Positions 1-7,710 of a DNA stretch of 40,338 nucleotides are shown here, one piece after another. The translations under genes and the position numbers were made by a program. The notes beneath the pieces are model-generated. The model had not been told where the DNA came from. It searched no databases and saw only the letters and a list, made by a program, of their open reading frames with translations. The DNA is from Anaerolineae bacterium (GTDB taxonomy: Bacteria > Chloroflexota > Anaerolineae > CG2-30-64-16): positions 1-40,338 of the forward strand of contig JAPKMS010000035.1 in the NCBI GenBank assembly GCA_026645775.1, in the 5' to 3' direction. Numbering within the stretch: the first letter of the stretch is position 1; each line of letters starts with the position of its first letter.

Positions 1-22
1 CGCTGGGCTGGGCCGCCGCGGT

Positions 23-51
23 TTTAGCTGAGACGCAAAGGATGCTATAAT
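23..51 (+). promoter_or_regulatory. phoU promoter (extended -10)
   Basis: The sequence TGCTATAAT ends at 51 and gives a consensus -10 hexamer with a TG extension. The -35 region (about 23-28, TTTAGC) is weak, as is usual for extended -10 promoters. Transcription would start near 58, leaving a leader of about 30 nt that contains AAGGAG seven bases before the GTG start of phoU. Bases 1-40 hold no gene I can recognise. Confidence 0.6.
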
Positions 52-86
52 ACCCCCCCATCCGCTTTCACAAAAGGAGCTGCGTT

Positions 87-743
87 GTGACTCGCGAGAG
101 TTTTGATACTCAATTAACTGCGTTGAGGGAGTCGTTGCTCAGTCTCGGCATGAAGGTCGCCAAGGCCCAGGAACAAGCGGTCTGGGCGCTGGCAGAGCGC
201 AATGACGAGCTGGCCCGGGAGCTGATCACCGACGACCAGACGATCAATTTGATGCAGCGTGAAGTAGAAGAGCAGTGTTTGTATTTGATCGCCAGCCAGC
301 AGCCTGTTGCCCGTGATCTGCGTATGATCTTCTGTATTGCCAGCATCGCATCCGAGCTGGAGCGCATGGCCGATCATGCCAAGGGGATCGCTGTGTTGGC
401 GTTGCGGCTGCTGGACCAGCCGACGCTTAAACCGCTGATCGATATCCCGCGCATGGCCGAGATCAGCCGCGAAATGCTCATGGGGCAGATCGATGCGTTC
501 ATTCGCGGTGATACAGACGCAGCACGCCGCGTCGCTGCGCGCGATTCGGAAGTGGATCAGCTCAACGATCAGGTCTATCGTGAGCTCCTGGTCATGATGA
601 TGACCGATCCGCGGGTGATTACGCGCGCGACGTATCTGCTATGGGTGGCCCACAACCTCGAACGGTTTGCCGATCGCACCACAAATATCGGTGAGCGGGT
701 GGTCTTCCTCGGGACGAACACCATTGTCGAGCTGAACGAATAA
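87..743 (+). CDS. phoU: Phosphate transport/signalling regulator PhoU
   Basis: PhoU family protein of 218 aa, the usual length. The family forms an all-helical cytoplasmic dimer with two PhoU repeats that bind metal through acidic motifs. It links the Pst phosphate transporter to the PhoR kinase and restrains phosphate uptake. Here the two repeats span roughly residues 10-100 and 115-205, with the repeat hallmarks ELERMADHA and NLERFADRT. The GTG start follows AAGGAG by seven bases. It has its own promoter, so it can be expressed apart from any pst genes lying to the left, none of which is visible. The next gene starts 62 bp downstream and is unrelated. The family call is secure; the specific target is inferred from the family. 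Confidence 0.95.
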   Translation: MTRESFDTQLTALRESLLSLGMKVAKAQEQAVWALAERNDELARELITDDQTINLMQREVEEQCLYLIASQQPVARDLRMIFCIASIASELERMADHAKGIAVLALRLLDQPTLKPLIDIPRMAEISREMLMGQIDAFIRGDTDAARRVAARDSEVDQLNDQVYRELLVMMMTDPRVITRATYLLWVAHNLERFADRTTNIGERVVFLGTNTIVELNE

Positions 744-805
744 ACCGTCGTCGGCCCGGCGGCCGCTGGAAAACGTCGGGCTTGATCAATGATGGATAGA
801 GGCTT

Positions 806-1996
806 ATGGATCTAACACAATTGAGCCAAATGGTGGCTTGGCTGGATGAAGAACACCGGCGCGACCGCGAAGAGCTCGCGAAACTCGATCAGCGTCTGCA
901 AAGCGTCCTTGTCGAGCGGCAGGAACAGTCGAGACGGCTTCAGGATCTGGAGAGCCGCCTGGCAAGCACGCAAGCGCAACTGACGCGCTTCTCGCAGATT
1001 GAGCAGTCGCTGCAACAGCTTAAGAGCGAAGTAGTGGTTTTGCTCGACAAGCAGACCGAGTCGCGGCTGCAGGCCGAACGCGAAGCCGAACGCGCTCGGG
1101 GCGCCGATCGGGAGGCGCTTGGGCGCAGTGTGGCTGAGGTGCGCAAGGAACTCTCGCGCCTGACGCGCATCGAAGAGGACCTGGTGATGCGCCAGGCTGA
1201 AGATCAGCGCCTCGGCGAGATGCTTTTAGCCATGCGCCAATCGGTCAACAACGTCAGCAAAGATCTGGATGAACGCACGCGCACGGTACCCTACATGATC
1301 GAGCAGCGCGCCCAAGATAACAAACGCATCGCCCAGATTCAGGCCGAGAGCGTCGAACTGCTCAAGCGCATCGATATGACGGGCGCACGCGTGCCGGTTC
1401 TCGAAGAGCGTCTGCAACGCATGGAAAAGGAGCTGCAACGCATCCAGCCCATCCCCGATCAGTTGCGCCAGGACCAGCAGGCCTTCATCGATGCTCAGAA
1501 GCTGACCGATGTCGAGCGCACGCGCCAGGTTGGGCTGTGGGCCCAGGACTTCAGCCTGCAACGAGACCTGATCGAGAAGCAGATCGTGCGGCTGCGCAAC
1601 TTCGAGACGCGCCATGAAGCTGTGGGCCGGGCGCTCAAGTCGCTTGAAGAATTTCAGGCCACGATCACGCACGGCCAGAAACAGGTTTCCGAACTGCAGC
1701 GGCTGGCCGAAGAACGGCAACGCAAAGAGTTGGCCGAATGGCAGGCGGAAAATGAGCAGCGCTGGAAGAAGGAATCGCTGCGCTGGGACTATGTCATCCA
1801 AGAACAGCTCAAGGTGAACCAAAAACTCGCGGAGCGCTTCCCGCCGATCGAAAAGCAGGCCGCGCTGGTGCAGCGCGAGCTAGAAGCGTTGTGGCGGCTG
1901 CATGAGGCCGTCGGCAGCGCGCAACTGCAAAATGCTCAGAAGCTGTTGGATGCGATCAGCACCGGGGTGAGCGCACGCCCGAAGCCGGAGGTTTGA
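806..1996 (+). CDS. Long coiled-coil protein of unknown function
   Basis: A 396-aa hydrophilic protein that I cannot assign to a named family. Almost the whole chain is charged heptad-like sequence rich in E, Q, R, K and L (for example RLQDLESRLASTQAQL). This predicts long alpha-helical coiled coils with no transmembrane segment, signal peptide, Walker motif or cysteine pattern. The extreme N-terminus (MDLTQLSQMVAWLDEEHR) is less regular and may be a small cap. The ATG is preceded by a weak AGAGG. The gene ends only 7 bp before selB and reads the same way, so the two are probably co-transcribed. That does not establish a shared function. Similarity to SMC- or tropomyosin-like proteins would be a composition effect, so no function is proposed. 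Confidence 0.85.
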   Translation: MDLTQLSQMVAWLDEEHRRDREELAKLDQRLQSVLVERQEQSRRLQDLESRLASTQAQLTRFSQIEQSLQQLKSEVVVLLDKQTESRLQAEREAERARGADREALGRSVAEVRKELSRLTRIEEDLVMRQAEDQRLGEMLLAMRQSVNNVSKDLDERTRTVPYMIEQRAQDNKRIAQIQAESVELLKRIDMTGARVPVLEERLQRMEKELQRIQPIPDQLRQDQQAFIDAQKLTDVERTRQVGLWAQDFSLQRDLIEKQIVRLRNFETRHEAVGRALKSLEEFQATITHGQKQVSELQRLAEERQRKELAEWQAENEQRWKKESLRWDYVIQEQLKVNQKLAERFPPIEKQAALVQRELEALWRLHEAVGSAQLQNAQKLLDAISTGVSARPKPEV

Positions 1997-2003
1997 GGCT
2001 GTC

Positions 2004-3980
2004 ATGCGGGTGATTGGCACGGCTGGCCACGTTGACCACGGCAAATCCACCCTGGTGCATGCCCTGACGGGAATCGACCCCGATCGCTTGCGCGAGGAAA
2101 AAGAGCGCGAGATGACCATCGACCTGGGGTTCGCATGGCTCACCTTGCCGCCTCCCAGCAACGCGCCGGCCGGAACGGGCCGAGAACAAGTCGGCGTGAT
2201 CGATGTGCCTGGGCATATCGACTTCATCAAGAATATGCTGGCCGGGGTAGGTGGCATCGATGCTGCGTTGTTTGTGGTCGCGGCCGATGAAGGCGTGATG
2301 CCGCAAACCCAAGAGCACCTCGCGATCCTCGATCTGCTCCAGGTGCCGGCCGGCGTCGTGGCCCTCACCAAGATGGATGCAGTGACCGAAGAGGGCTGGG
2401 CCGAGCTGGTGGAGGCCGACCTGCGCACCACGTTGCGCGATACATGCCTGGCGCAGGTGCGCATCGTGCCCGTCTCTGCACGCACGGGGGCCGGGCTGGA
2501 TGCACTGCAGCAGGCGTTGGCCGATGCGTTGGCGCAGGCGCCGCCGCGGCTCGACCGCGGCCAGCCGCGGCTGCCCATCGACCGGGCGTTCAGCGTGCCC
2601 GGCTTTGGCACCGTTGTCACCGGCACGTTGAGCGATGGCCCCTTTCGCGTCGGTGATGAGGTCGAGATCGTGCCCGGCAGCGGCTATTCGTTGGCGCGGC
2701 CGGGCGGAGATGCACTGCGGGCGCGTATCCGGGGCTTGCAGATGCACAAGCGCTCGGTGGAGACCTGCCTGCCGGGCAGCCGCGTGGCCATCAACCTGAC
2801 CGGCGTGCATCCCGACCAATTGGTGCGCGGCATGGTGGTGGCCCGACCGGGCCAACTGCAACCCACAACGCTGGTGGATGTCCGCTTGCGCACGGTAGTC
2901 GGCGATAGCGGGCAGCCGCCGTTGCGGCACAGCCAGCGGGTGGATTTCTTCAGCGGCGCGGCCGAAGTGCCCGCACGGGTGCGCCTGCTGGATGCCGAGC
3001 AGCTCAAGCCGGGCGCTACAGGCTGGGTGCAGTTGGCGCTCGAAGGCCCCGTGGCGGTCGCCGCGGGCGATCGCTTTATCATCCGCCAGGCGTCCCCCAG
3101 CATGACCCTGGGCGGCGGCAACGTGGTGAACCCCCATCCCCAGCGTCGCTGGCGGCGGATGCGGCCCGAAGTCATCGCCCAGTTGGAAATGCTGGCCCGC
3201 GGCACCCCCGATGAACTCTTGCTGCATGCGCTCGCGCTCCAGGAGCTCTCGCCGATCAAGACCGCGGTGGAGCAGGCCGGCCTGGAAGCCAGCACGGCCG
3301 ACGCGGTGCTGGAGGCGCTGATCGCCGCGGGGCAGGTGATTCCCTTGGGCGTAGCGCAGGCGCCCCTCAGCCGCAGCGCCACCCCGGCGATCTCACTGGG
3401 CGGCTGGCATCGTTTGGCCGAGCGGATGTCGACCGCGCTGAGCGACTATCATGCGCAGTTTCCCTTACGCCCCGGCATGCCGCGGGAGGAACTCAAGAGC
3501 CGCGTGCAGGGACGCGACAAGGCGTGGCCGCCCAAGTTGTTCAACGAGCTCATCGTCTACGCCGTCGGCCAGGGCGTGTTGGCTGAGGCGGGCGACTTTC
3601 TGTGCCGGCCCAGCCATCGCATCGCTTTTACTCCCGCCCAGGCCGCGCGCGTCAACGCGCTCCTGGCGGCTTTCCGGCGCCAGCCGTTCACGCCCCCTTC
3701 GATGGCCGAGAGCCTGGCTCAAACCGACGGCGAGATCATCGGCGCGCTGCTGCACCAGGGCGTGTTGGTCCGGCTGAGCGAGGACGTGCTGTTCCTGCGC
3801 GAGACCTACGACGACATGGTCAAGCGCATCGTGGCGTTCATGAAGGCGCACGGCAGCATGACCGTAGCCCAGGTGCGCGACGAGTTCAACACCAGCCGTA
3901 AATACGCCTTGGCGATCATGGAACACCTGGACGAACGGAAGGTCACGCGGCGGGTGGGGGACGAGCGGGTGTTGCGCTAG
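2004..3980 (+). CDS. selB: Selenocysteine-specific translation elongation factor SelB
   Basis: SelB is an EF-Tu-like GTPase that carries selenocysteyl-tRNA(Sec) to the ribosome and reads in-frame UGA next to a SECIS hairpin. The 658-aa protein has the G1 loop GHVDHGKST (residues 8-16), the G3 element DVPGHIDFIKNM and the G4 motif TKMD. EF-Tu-like beta-barrel domains follow (about 180-370), then C-terminal winged-helix repeats that bind the SECIS RNA (about 400-658). The length is normal for full SelB. The ATG lies 7 bp after the coiled-coil gene, with GAGG five bases upstream. No selA, selD or selC (tRNA-Sec) gene is in the window, so the rest of the selenocysteine pathway must lie elsewhere. 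The gene is convergent with parB. Confidence 0.95.
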   Translation: MRVIGTAGHVDHGKSTLVHALTGIDPDRLREEKEREMTIDLGFAWLTLPPPSNAPAGTGREQVGVIDVPGHIDFIKNMLAGVGGIDAALFVVAADEGVMPQTQEHLAILDLLQVPAGVVALTKMDAVTEEGWAELVEADLRTTLRDTCLAQVRIVPVSARTGAGLDALQQALADALAQAPPRLDRGQPRLPIDRAFSVPGFGTVVTGTLSDGPFRVGDEVEIVPGSGYSLARPGGDALRARIRGLQMHKRSVETCLPGSRVAINLTGVHPDQLVRGMVVARPGQLQPTTLVDVRLRTVVGDSGQPPLRHSQRVDFFSGAAEVPARVRLLDAEQLKPGATGWVQLALEGPVAVAAGDRFIIRQASPSMTLGGGNVVNPHPQRRWRRMRPEVIAQLEMLARGTPDELLLHALALQELSPIKTAVEQAGLEASTADAVLEALIAAGQVIPLGVAQAPLSRSATPAISLGGWHRLAERMSTALSDYHAQFPLRPGMPREELKSRVQGRDKAWPPKLFNELIVYAVGQGVLAEAGDFLCRPSHRIAFTPAQAARVNALLAAFRRQPFTPPSMAESLAQTDGEIIGALLHQGVLVRLSEDVLFLRETYDDMVKRIVAFMKAHGSMTVAQVRDEFNTSRKYALAIMEHLDERKVTRRVGDERVLR

Positions 3981-4018
3981 GAGATGGCGGCCAGGTTGCA
4001 AAACCAGGCCTCCTCGCG

Positions 4019-4927
4019 TCAGTCTGTGCCGACGATCCGCTCGTAGATCGTTTGCAGCTCTTCGTCAGAGAAGAAGGAAATGGTCAGCTTGCCGCCCTTG
4101 CGGCCGCGCGTGAGCGCGACCTTGGTGCCCAGGGCCGTGCGGAAGGCATCTTCCAGGTGGCGGGTGTAGCTCGCATCGGGGTCATCGGCCTCGGCGGGGG
4201 GATCGACCGGCGGGGTGGGCTGCGCGGCCGCAAGCAGCCGGCGCACCAATTCTTCGGTTTGTCGCACCGTCAGCTCACGCGCGACCACCTGCTCAGCAGC
4301 CTTGATGATCTGCGCGTCATCGGCCAGGCTCAAGAGCGCGCGGGCGTGCCCTTCGCTCAGCGTGCCCTGCGCCAGCAGCGTCTTGACCTGATCGGGGAGC
4401 CGCAGCAGCCGCACGATGTTAGCCACCGCGGTCCGGCTTTTGCTCACACGGTCGGCGACCTCTTGCTGGCTCAGCTTGAACTCGGTGATCAGCGTCTGGA
4501 ACGCCTCAGCCTCTTCCAGCGCGTTCAGGTCGGCGCGCTGAATGTTCTCCACCAGCGCCAACTCCAGCGATTCCTGCGGCGTTGTCTCTTTCACCAGCAC
4601 CGATACGGTCGCCAGCCCAATTTTGCGCGCGGCGCGCCACCGGCGCTCCCCCGCGATCAATTCGTAGTGGGCCCGAGCCGTGGGCGCGGCGCGGGTGACG
4701 ATCAACGGCTGGATCAGGCCATGCTCGCGAATAGAGGCCGCCAGCTCATCCAGCGCATCCGGCGCGATGTACAGGCGGGGCTGGCGCGGGTTGGGGATGA
4801 TGTCGTCGATGGCAACCTGAAGGATGCCGGGAGCCGAGGTGGCTGCGGGCGTCGCGTCCGGCTTTCCAGCAGCAGTCGGGATGAGGGCGTCCAGGCCGCG
4901 GCCCAGGCCGCGGGTCGGTGTGGTCAT
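4019..4927 (-). CDS. parB: Chromosome partitioning protein ParB (Spo0J-like)
   Basis: A 302-aa ParB. The family binds parS sites, uses CTP to close into a sliding clamp and loads condensin near the origin. The N-terminal CTP-binding domain (about 30-125) contains GERRWRAARKIGL and VENIQRADLNALEEA. The helix-turn-helix DNA-binding part follows (KLSQQEVADRVSKSRTAVANIVRLLRLP, cited here as a region rather than a short motif). After a Pro/Asp-rich linker the C-terminal dimer domain closes the protein. Its ATG overlaps the parA stop by 4 bp (ATGA), so translation is coupled. The short N-terminal stretch TRGLGRGLDALIP is the usual ParA-contacting peptide. No palindromic parS of the TTTCACGTGAAA type was noticed in the window. 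Confidence 0.95.
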   Translation of the reverse strand: MTTPTRGLGRGLDALIPTAAGKPDATPAATSAPGILQVAIDDIIPNPRQPRLYIAPDALDELAASIREHGLIQPLIVTRAAPTARAHYELIAGERRWRAARKIGLATVSVLVKETTPQESLELALVENIQRADLNALEEAEAFQTLITEFKLSQQEVADRVSKSRTAVANIVRLLRLPDQVKTLLAQGTLSEGHARALLSLADDAQIIKAAEQVVARELTVRQTEELVRRLLAAAQPTPPVDPPAEADDPDASYTRHLEDAFRTALGTKVALTRGRKGGKLTISFFSDEELQTIYERIVGTD

Positions 4928-5739
4928 GCTCCGATCCTCCCTGTTTCGCTGGTGGCGACCGCCTCGCCCTCCGCGGCTTCGCGGGCCAAAAACTCCTGCG
5001 CCAGCGCCCGATAAGCCTGCGCGCCTGCCGAATTAGGCGCATAGGTGCGGATGGTCTGGCCATAGCTGGGCGCTTCGCTGAGCCGAACATTACGCGGGAT
5101 CACCGTACGGAACGCTTGATCCGGGAAGTGGCTTTGCACCTCGCTGACGACTTGTTCGGCCAGATTGGTGCGCGAATCGAACATGGTCAGCACCATGCCG
5201 CTGATGAAGAGCTGCGGGTTCAAGCTTTCGCGCACCAATTGGATGGTCTGCCACAGGCGCCCCAGGCCCTCCAGGGCCAGATATTCGCACTGGATGGGCA
5301 CGATCACGCCATCGGATGCTGATGTGAGCGCGTTGACCGTCAGCAGCCCCAGGCTGGGCGGGCAGTCGATTAGCACATGATCGTATTGGCCGTTGATGGT
5401 TTCCAGGGCCCGGCGCAACAGAAACTCGCGCGCCAGCATAGACACCATCTCAACTTCGGCGCCGGCCAGGGCCGGGGCGCTGGGCACAAGCGCCAGGCCC
5501 GGCAGGGGGGTGGACCGGATGGTCGCCGCCAGCGGCCGGCGCCGGATCAGCGCGTCGTAGAGTGAGAGCGGTAGGTCGGCCGGATCGACGCCCAGGCTGC
5601 TGCTCGCGTTAGCCTGCGGATCGGCATCCACCAACAGCACGCGGCGGCCCAGCTCGGCAAGGTATGCGCCCAGGTTGACGGCGGTGGTGGTCTTGCCCAC
5701 CCCACCTTTTTGATTGGCGAAAGCGTAAATGCGGGTCAC
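4924..5739 (-). CDS. parA: Chromosome partitioning ATPase ParA (Soj-like)
   Basis: ParA/Soj partition ATPase, about 271 aa. These proteins bind DNA non-specifically as ATP dimers and are released by ParB, moving origins apart. The deviant Walker A motif KGGVGKTT is at residues 11-18, the switch sequence DADPQAN follows, and the Walker B-like DCPPSLG lies mid-protein. I place the start at a GTG at 5739 (MTRIYAFANQ...) rather than the track's 5811. The family begins just before the Walker motif, the extra residues are not conserved-looking, and the track start would overlap the upstream kinase gene. The new start leaves a 34-bp gap after the kinase stop. The ribosome site is weak (ACGAGA). The stop overlaps parB by 4 bp. 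Confidence 0.93.
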   Translation of the reverse strand: MTRIYAFANQKGGVGKTTTAVNLGAYLAELGRRVLLVDADPQANASSSLGVDPADLPLSLYDALIRRRPLAATIRSTPLPGLALVPSAPALAGAEVEMVSMLAREFLLRRALETINGQYDHVLIDCPPSLGLLTVNALTSASDGVIVPIQCEYLALEGLGRLWQTIQLVRESLNPQLFISGMVLTMFDSRTNLAEQVVSEVQSHFPDQAFRTVIPRNVRLSEAPSYGQTIRTYAPNSAGAQAYRALAQEFLAREAAEGEAVATSETGRIGA

Positions 5740-5773
5740 GATTGTCTCGTTCTGTGCCAGGGATCGGGCTTGC

Positions 5774-6652
5774 CTATCCGTGATGCGCCAGCCACGCATC
5801 CACCTGGCCACGGTAAGGGATGGCTTCCATACCGGGCGCTTCTACCGACATGGAGGCAACAACGTTGGCGAAGCGTGCCGCGACGAGCGGATCACCGGTC
5901 TCGGCGAAACGGATCAGAAACGCCGTGGTGAAAACATCGCCGGCGCCGGTCGGATCAACCTCGGAGGCGGCTCGCGGTGGAATCTGCCGACTGGCGCCGG
6001 CTTGATATACCGTGGCGCCGTGCCAGCCGTCTGTCACCACCAGCAAGCGCGTCTGGCTCGCGAGGTTTGCGATGTAGGCGCCGTCGCCGCCGACATCTTC
6101 GCGGCTGAGGATGACGGTGTCAGCGCGTTGCAAATAAACGGCCGCGTCGGCCCAGTGCGTCGGGCTGACGTGCCCGGCCGCATCCCATTGGCGCATCCAT
6201 CCTTGCGGGGTGACGCCAATCAGGGCGTTTGGGAAGAGGGTCAGCCAGGCTGAGGGCACCTCGCGCGCCACCGGCCCGAGCAAGACCACTGGGGCGGCAG
6301 CACAGGCCGGGGGTAGTTCCGGCGCCACCGGCTCGGCCCATGCCTCGATCATTTGGGTGCGTTGTCCCCCACGGTAGATATTGACGAAGCGCGTGCTGAC
6401 CTTGGACGGCTGCAAGTAGATCGGGATACCCGCCAACGCGCTGCCCGGCGTCCCTGTCAGAAGCTTCACGGGGGCCGCGGAGGGCTCCGCACCATCACTC
6501 AACCCTTCCGGGGTGCCGCGGCTGATGATGCCGGGCTGCCGGCCAAGCCGCCGTGCGGTGACCGCTGCAAACGACACGGTGCCGCCCAGGCGAAAGCCAT
6601 CCGGTGTCCGGTCATGCGTGATATGCCCAATTGCTAAGAAATCGATCGCCAA
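5774..6652 (-). CDS. PfkB-family carbohydrate/nucleoside kinase
   Basis: PfkB (ribokinase-like) sugar kinase of about 292 aa; substrate not determined. The C-terminal signature DPTGAGDVFTTAFLIR supplies the anion-hole GAGD and the catalytic Asp. The N-terminal sugar-binding region begins with AIDFLAIGHITHDRTPDGFRLGGT, cited as a region. I start it at a TTG at 6652 because GAGG lies about eight bases upstream and a strong promoter lies at 6699-6727. The track start at 6799 would be upstream of that promoter and would add an unrelated 49-aa tail. The gene leads the parA-parB operon. The DGFRLGGT region recalls proteins annotated as ribokinase or adenosine-kinase-like, but I see nothing that decides the substrate. 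Confidence 0.85.
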   Translation of the reverse strand: MAIDFLAIGHITHDRTPDGFRLGGTVSFAAVTARRLGRQPGIISRGTPEGLSDGAEPSAAPVKLLTGTPGSALAGIPIYLQPSKVSTRFVNIYRGGQRTQMIEAWAEPVAPELPPACAAAPVVLLGPVAREVPSAWLTLFPNALIGVTPQGWMRQWDAAGHVSPTHWADAAVYLQRADTVILSREDVGGDGAYIANLASQTRLLVVTDGWHGATVYQAGASRQIPPRAASEVDPTGAGDVFTTAFLIRFAETGDPLVAARFANVVASMSVEAPGMEAIPYRGQVDAWLAHHG

Positions 6653-6698
6653 AGGTTTTTCCTCACAGTGGGTCAGGCCCAGGCCGACGGCCGCGGGT

Positions 6699-6727
6699 AT
6701 TGTAACATAGTCCCCAGGGCGGGTCAA
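6699..6727 (-). promoter_or_regulatory. Promoter of kinase-parA-parB operon
   Basis: On the minus strand TTGACC (6727-6722) is separated by exactly 17 bp from TACAAT (6704-6699), and a TGT precedes the -10, giving an extended element. Transcription would start near 6692, about 40 nt before the TTG start at 6652. It places pfkB, parA and parB on one transcript, independent of the rpmH operon upstream. Confidence 0.75.
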
Positions 6728-6731
6728 CGAA

Positions 6732-6764
6732 AACGCCGGTCCTCGACTTTCGAGGACCGGCGTT
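6732..6764 (-). terminator. Perfect 15-bp hairpin after jag
   Basis: A perfect inverted repeat with 15-bp arms (AACGCCGGTCCTCGA and its complement) and a 3-base loop CTT. It lies between the jag stop and the kinase promoter. No T-run follows on either strand, so it is not a classical intrinsic terminator. It may still stop or trim the rpmH-jag transcript, or act as a binding site beside the kinase -35 box. Confidence 0.5.
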
Positions 6765-6772
6765 GCGATGCA

Positions 6773-6810
6773 CCGAGTCACAAGTAACCAGGAAGTCACC
6801 GGTCACTTGT
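6773..6810. repeat. Degenerate 7-nt repeat (GTGACYN-like)
   Basis: Read on the minus strand, this spacer contains GTGACCG, GTGACTT, a 4-base interruption, GTTACTT and GTGACTC in succession, i.e. a degenerate heptanucleotide tandem repeat. It lies just after the jag stop codon. Similar short-unit repeats occur at other gene ends in this window. Confidence 0.55.
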
Positions 6811-6821
6811 TGTAGGTTGGC

Positions 6822-7664
6822 TCAGCCCTTTTTGGGCAGGATCGTGACCTTGCGCCGATCGCCTTCGCCCACGCTCTGGGTGGCAACAGTCGGATGATCT
6901 TGCAGCGCCAGGTGGACGATGCGCCGTTCGGCGGGCGGCATCGGTTCCATAGCTATCGTGCGGCCGTTTTGCGCGACCTGTTCGGCCATGCGGAGCGCCA
7001 GCCGTCGCAACGATTCGGCGCGCTTGGCGCGGTAGCCGTTCACGTCAACCACAAAGCCAGTGCGGCTGTGGGTCTGCTGGTTTGTCATCAAGCGGGTGAT
7101 GAACTCCAAGGCGGCCAGCGTCTCGTTCTGGCGCCCGATCAAAACACCCAGGTCCTCGCCGACGATGTTGAGCACGAGGGCCCGGTCATCGGCGTTGGCT
7201 TCCGCATCACTCTGCTGGATGATTTCGACGTTGGCCCTGAGACCCATCTGCTCCAACAGGCCCAAGAGGAGCTCGCGCCCCTTCTGAGCGGCCGCGCTAT
7301 CCTTGGCGTCGCCGTTGGCCGGTGTGGGCGCAGCCAGCGGCGCTTTGACGTCATTCTGTTTGGGCGCCGGCCTGGGCTGGGAGGCGGAACGCGGCTCAGC
7401 TTTGGGGGCCGCAGCGCGAACCGTGGGCTCAGGGTCAAGCTTGGGCTCAGCTTTGGCTGCCGGCTGCGGCTCAACCGGGGTGGCGCGCAGCGTGAACACC
7501 CGCACCACGGCATCTTCAGCGCCGATGCCCAGCACGCCGCGGCTGCCCTGCCGAATGATTTCGACGTCAACTTCCTCGCGCGATACCTTCAGCGCCAGCA
7601 GACCGGCGCTGATCGCGGCCTCAACTGTTTTGCCGCGGAATTCTCCGCTTTTTTCCACTGTCAT
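6822..7664 (-). CDS. jag: RNA-binding protein Jag/KhpB (SpoIIIJ-associated)
   Basis: Jag (KhpB) of 280 aa. It is a KH-R3H RNA-binding protein linked to cell-elongation control in Gram-positive bacteria and nearly always encoded next to yidC. The N-terminal Jag_N domain (about 1-60) shows GKTVEAAISAGLLAL and GSRGVLGIGAEDAVV. It is followed by a low-complexity linker rich in P, A and K (about 62-125), then a KH domain containing the loop GRQNETLAALEFI, and a C-terminal R3H domain (PPAERRIVHLALQDHP). The ATG has GAGGAAG seven to eight bases upstream. It is the last gene of the rpmH-rnpA-yidD-yidC-jag operon, 46 bp after yidC. The unusually long linker is the only odd point. Confidence 0.93.
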   Translation of the reverse strand: MTVEKSGEFRGKTVEAAISAGLLALKVSREEVDVEIIRQGSRGVLGIGAEDAVVRVFTLRATPVEPQPAAKAEPKLDPEPTVRAAAPKAEPRSASQPRPAPKQNDVKAPLAAPTPANGDAKDSAAAQKGRELLLGLLEQMGLRANVEIIQQSDAEANADDRALVLNIVGEDLGVLIGRQNETLAALEFITRLMTNQQTHSRTGFVVDVNGYRAKRAESLRRLALRMAEQVAQNGRTIAMEPMPPAERRIVHLALQDHPTVATQSVGEGDRRKVTILPKKG

Positions 7665-7710
7665 GCGTTTACTTCCTCAAGTAGACATCGTGCGCCAGGG
7701 GTCGGACACA

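Noticed and set aside
1956-3227. 423-aa minus-strand open frame opposite selB
   Set aside because: Low-complexity His/Gln/Gly/Arg composition typical of antisense shadows, and it contradicts the clear selB reading frame.
3989-4010. Small inverted repeat between the selB and parB stops as a bidirectional terminator
   Set aside because: Only two 4-bp stems split by an A-A mismatch and no T-run on either side; too weak to call.
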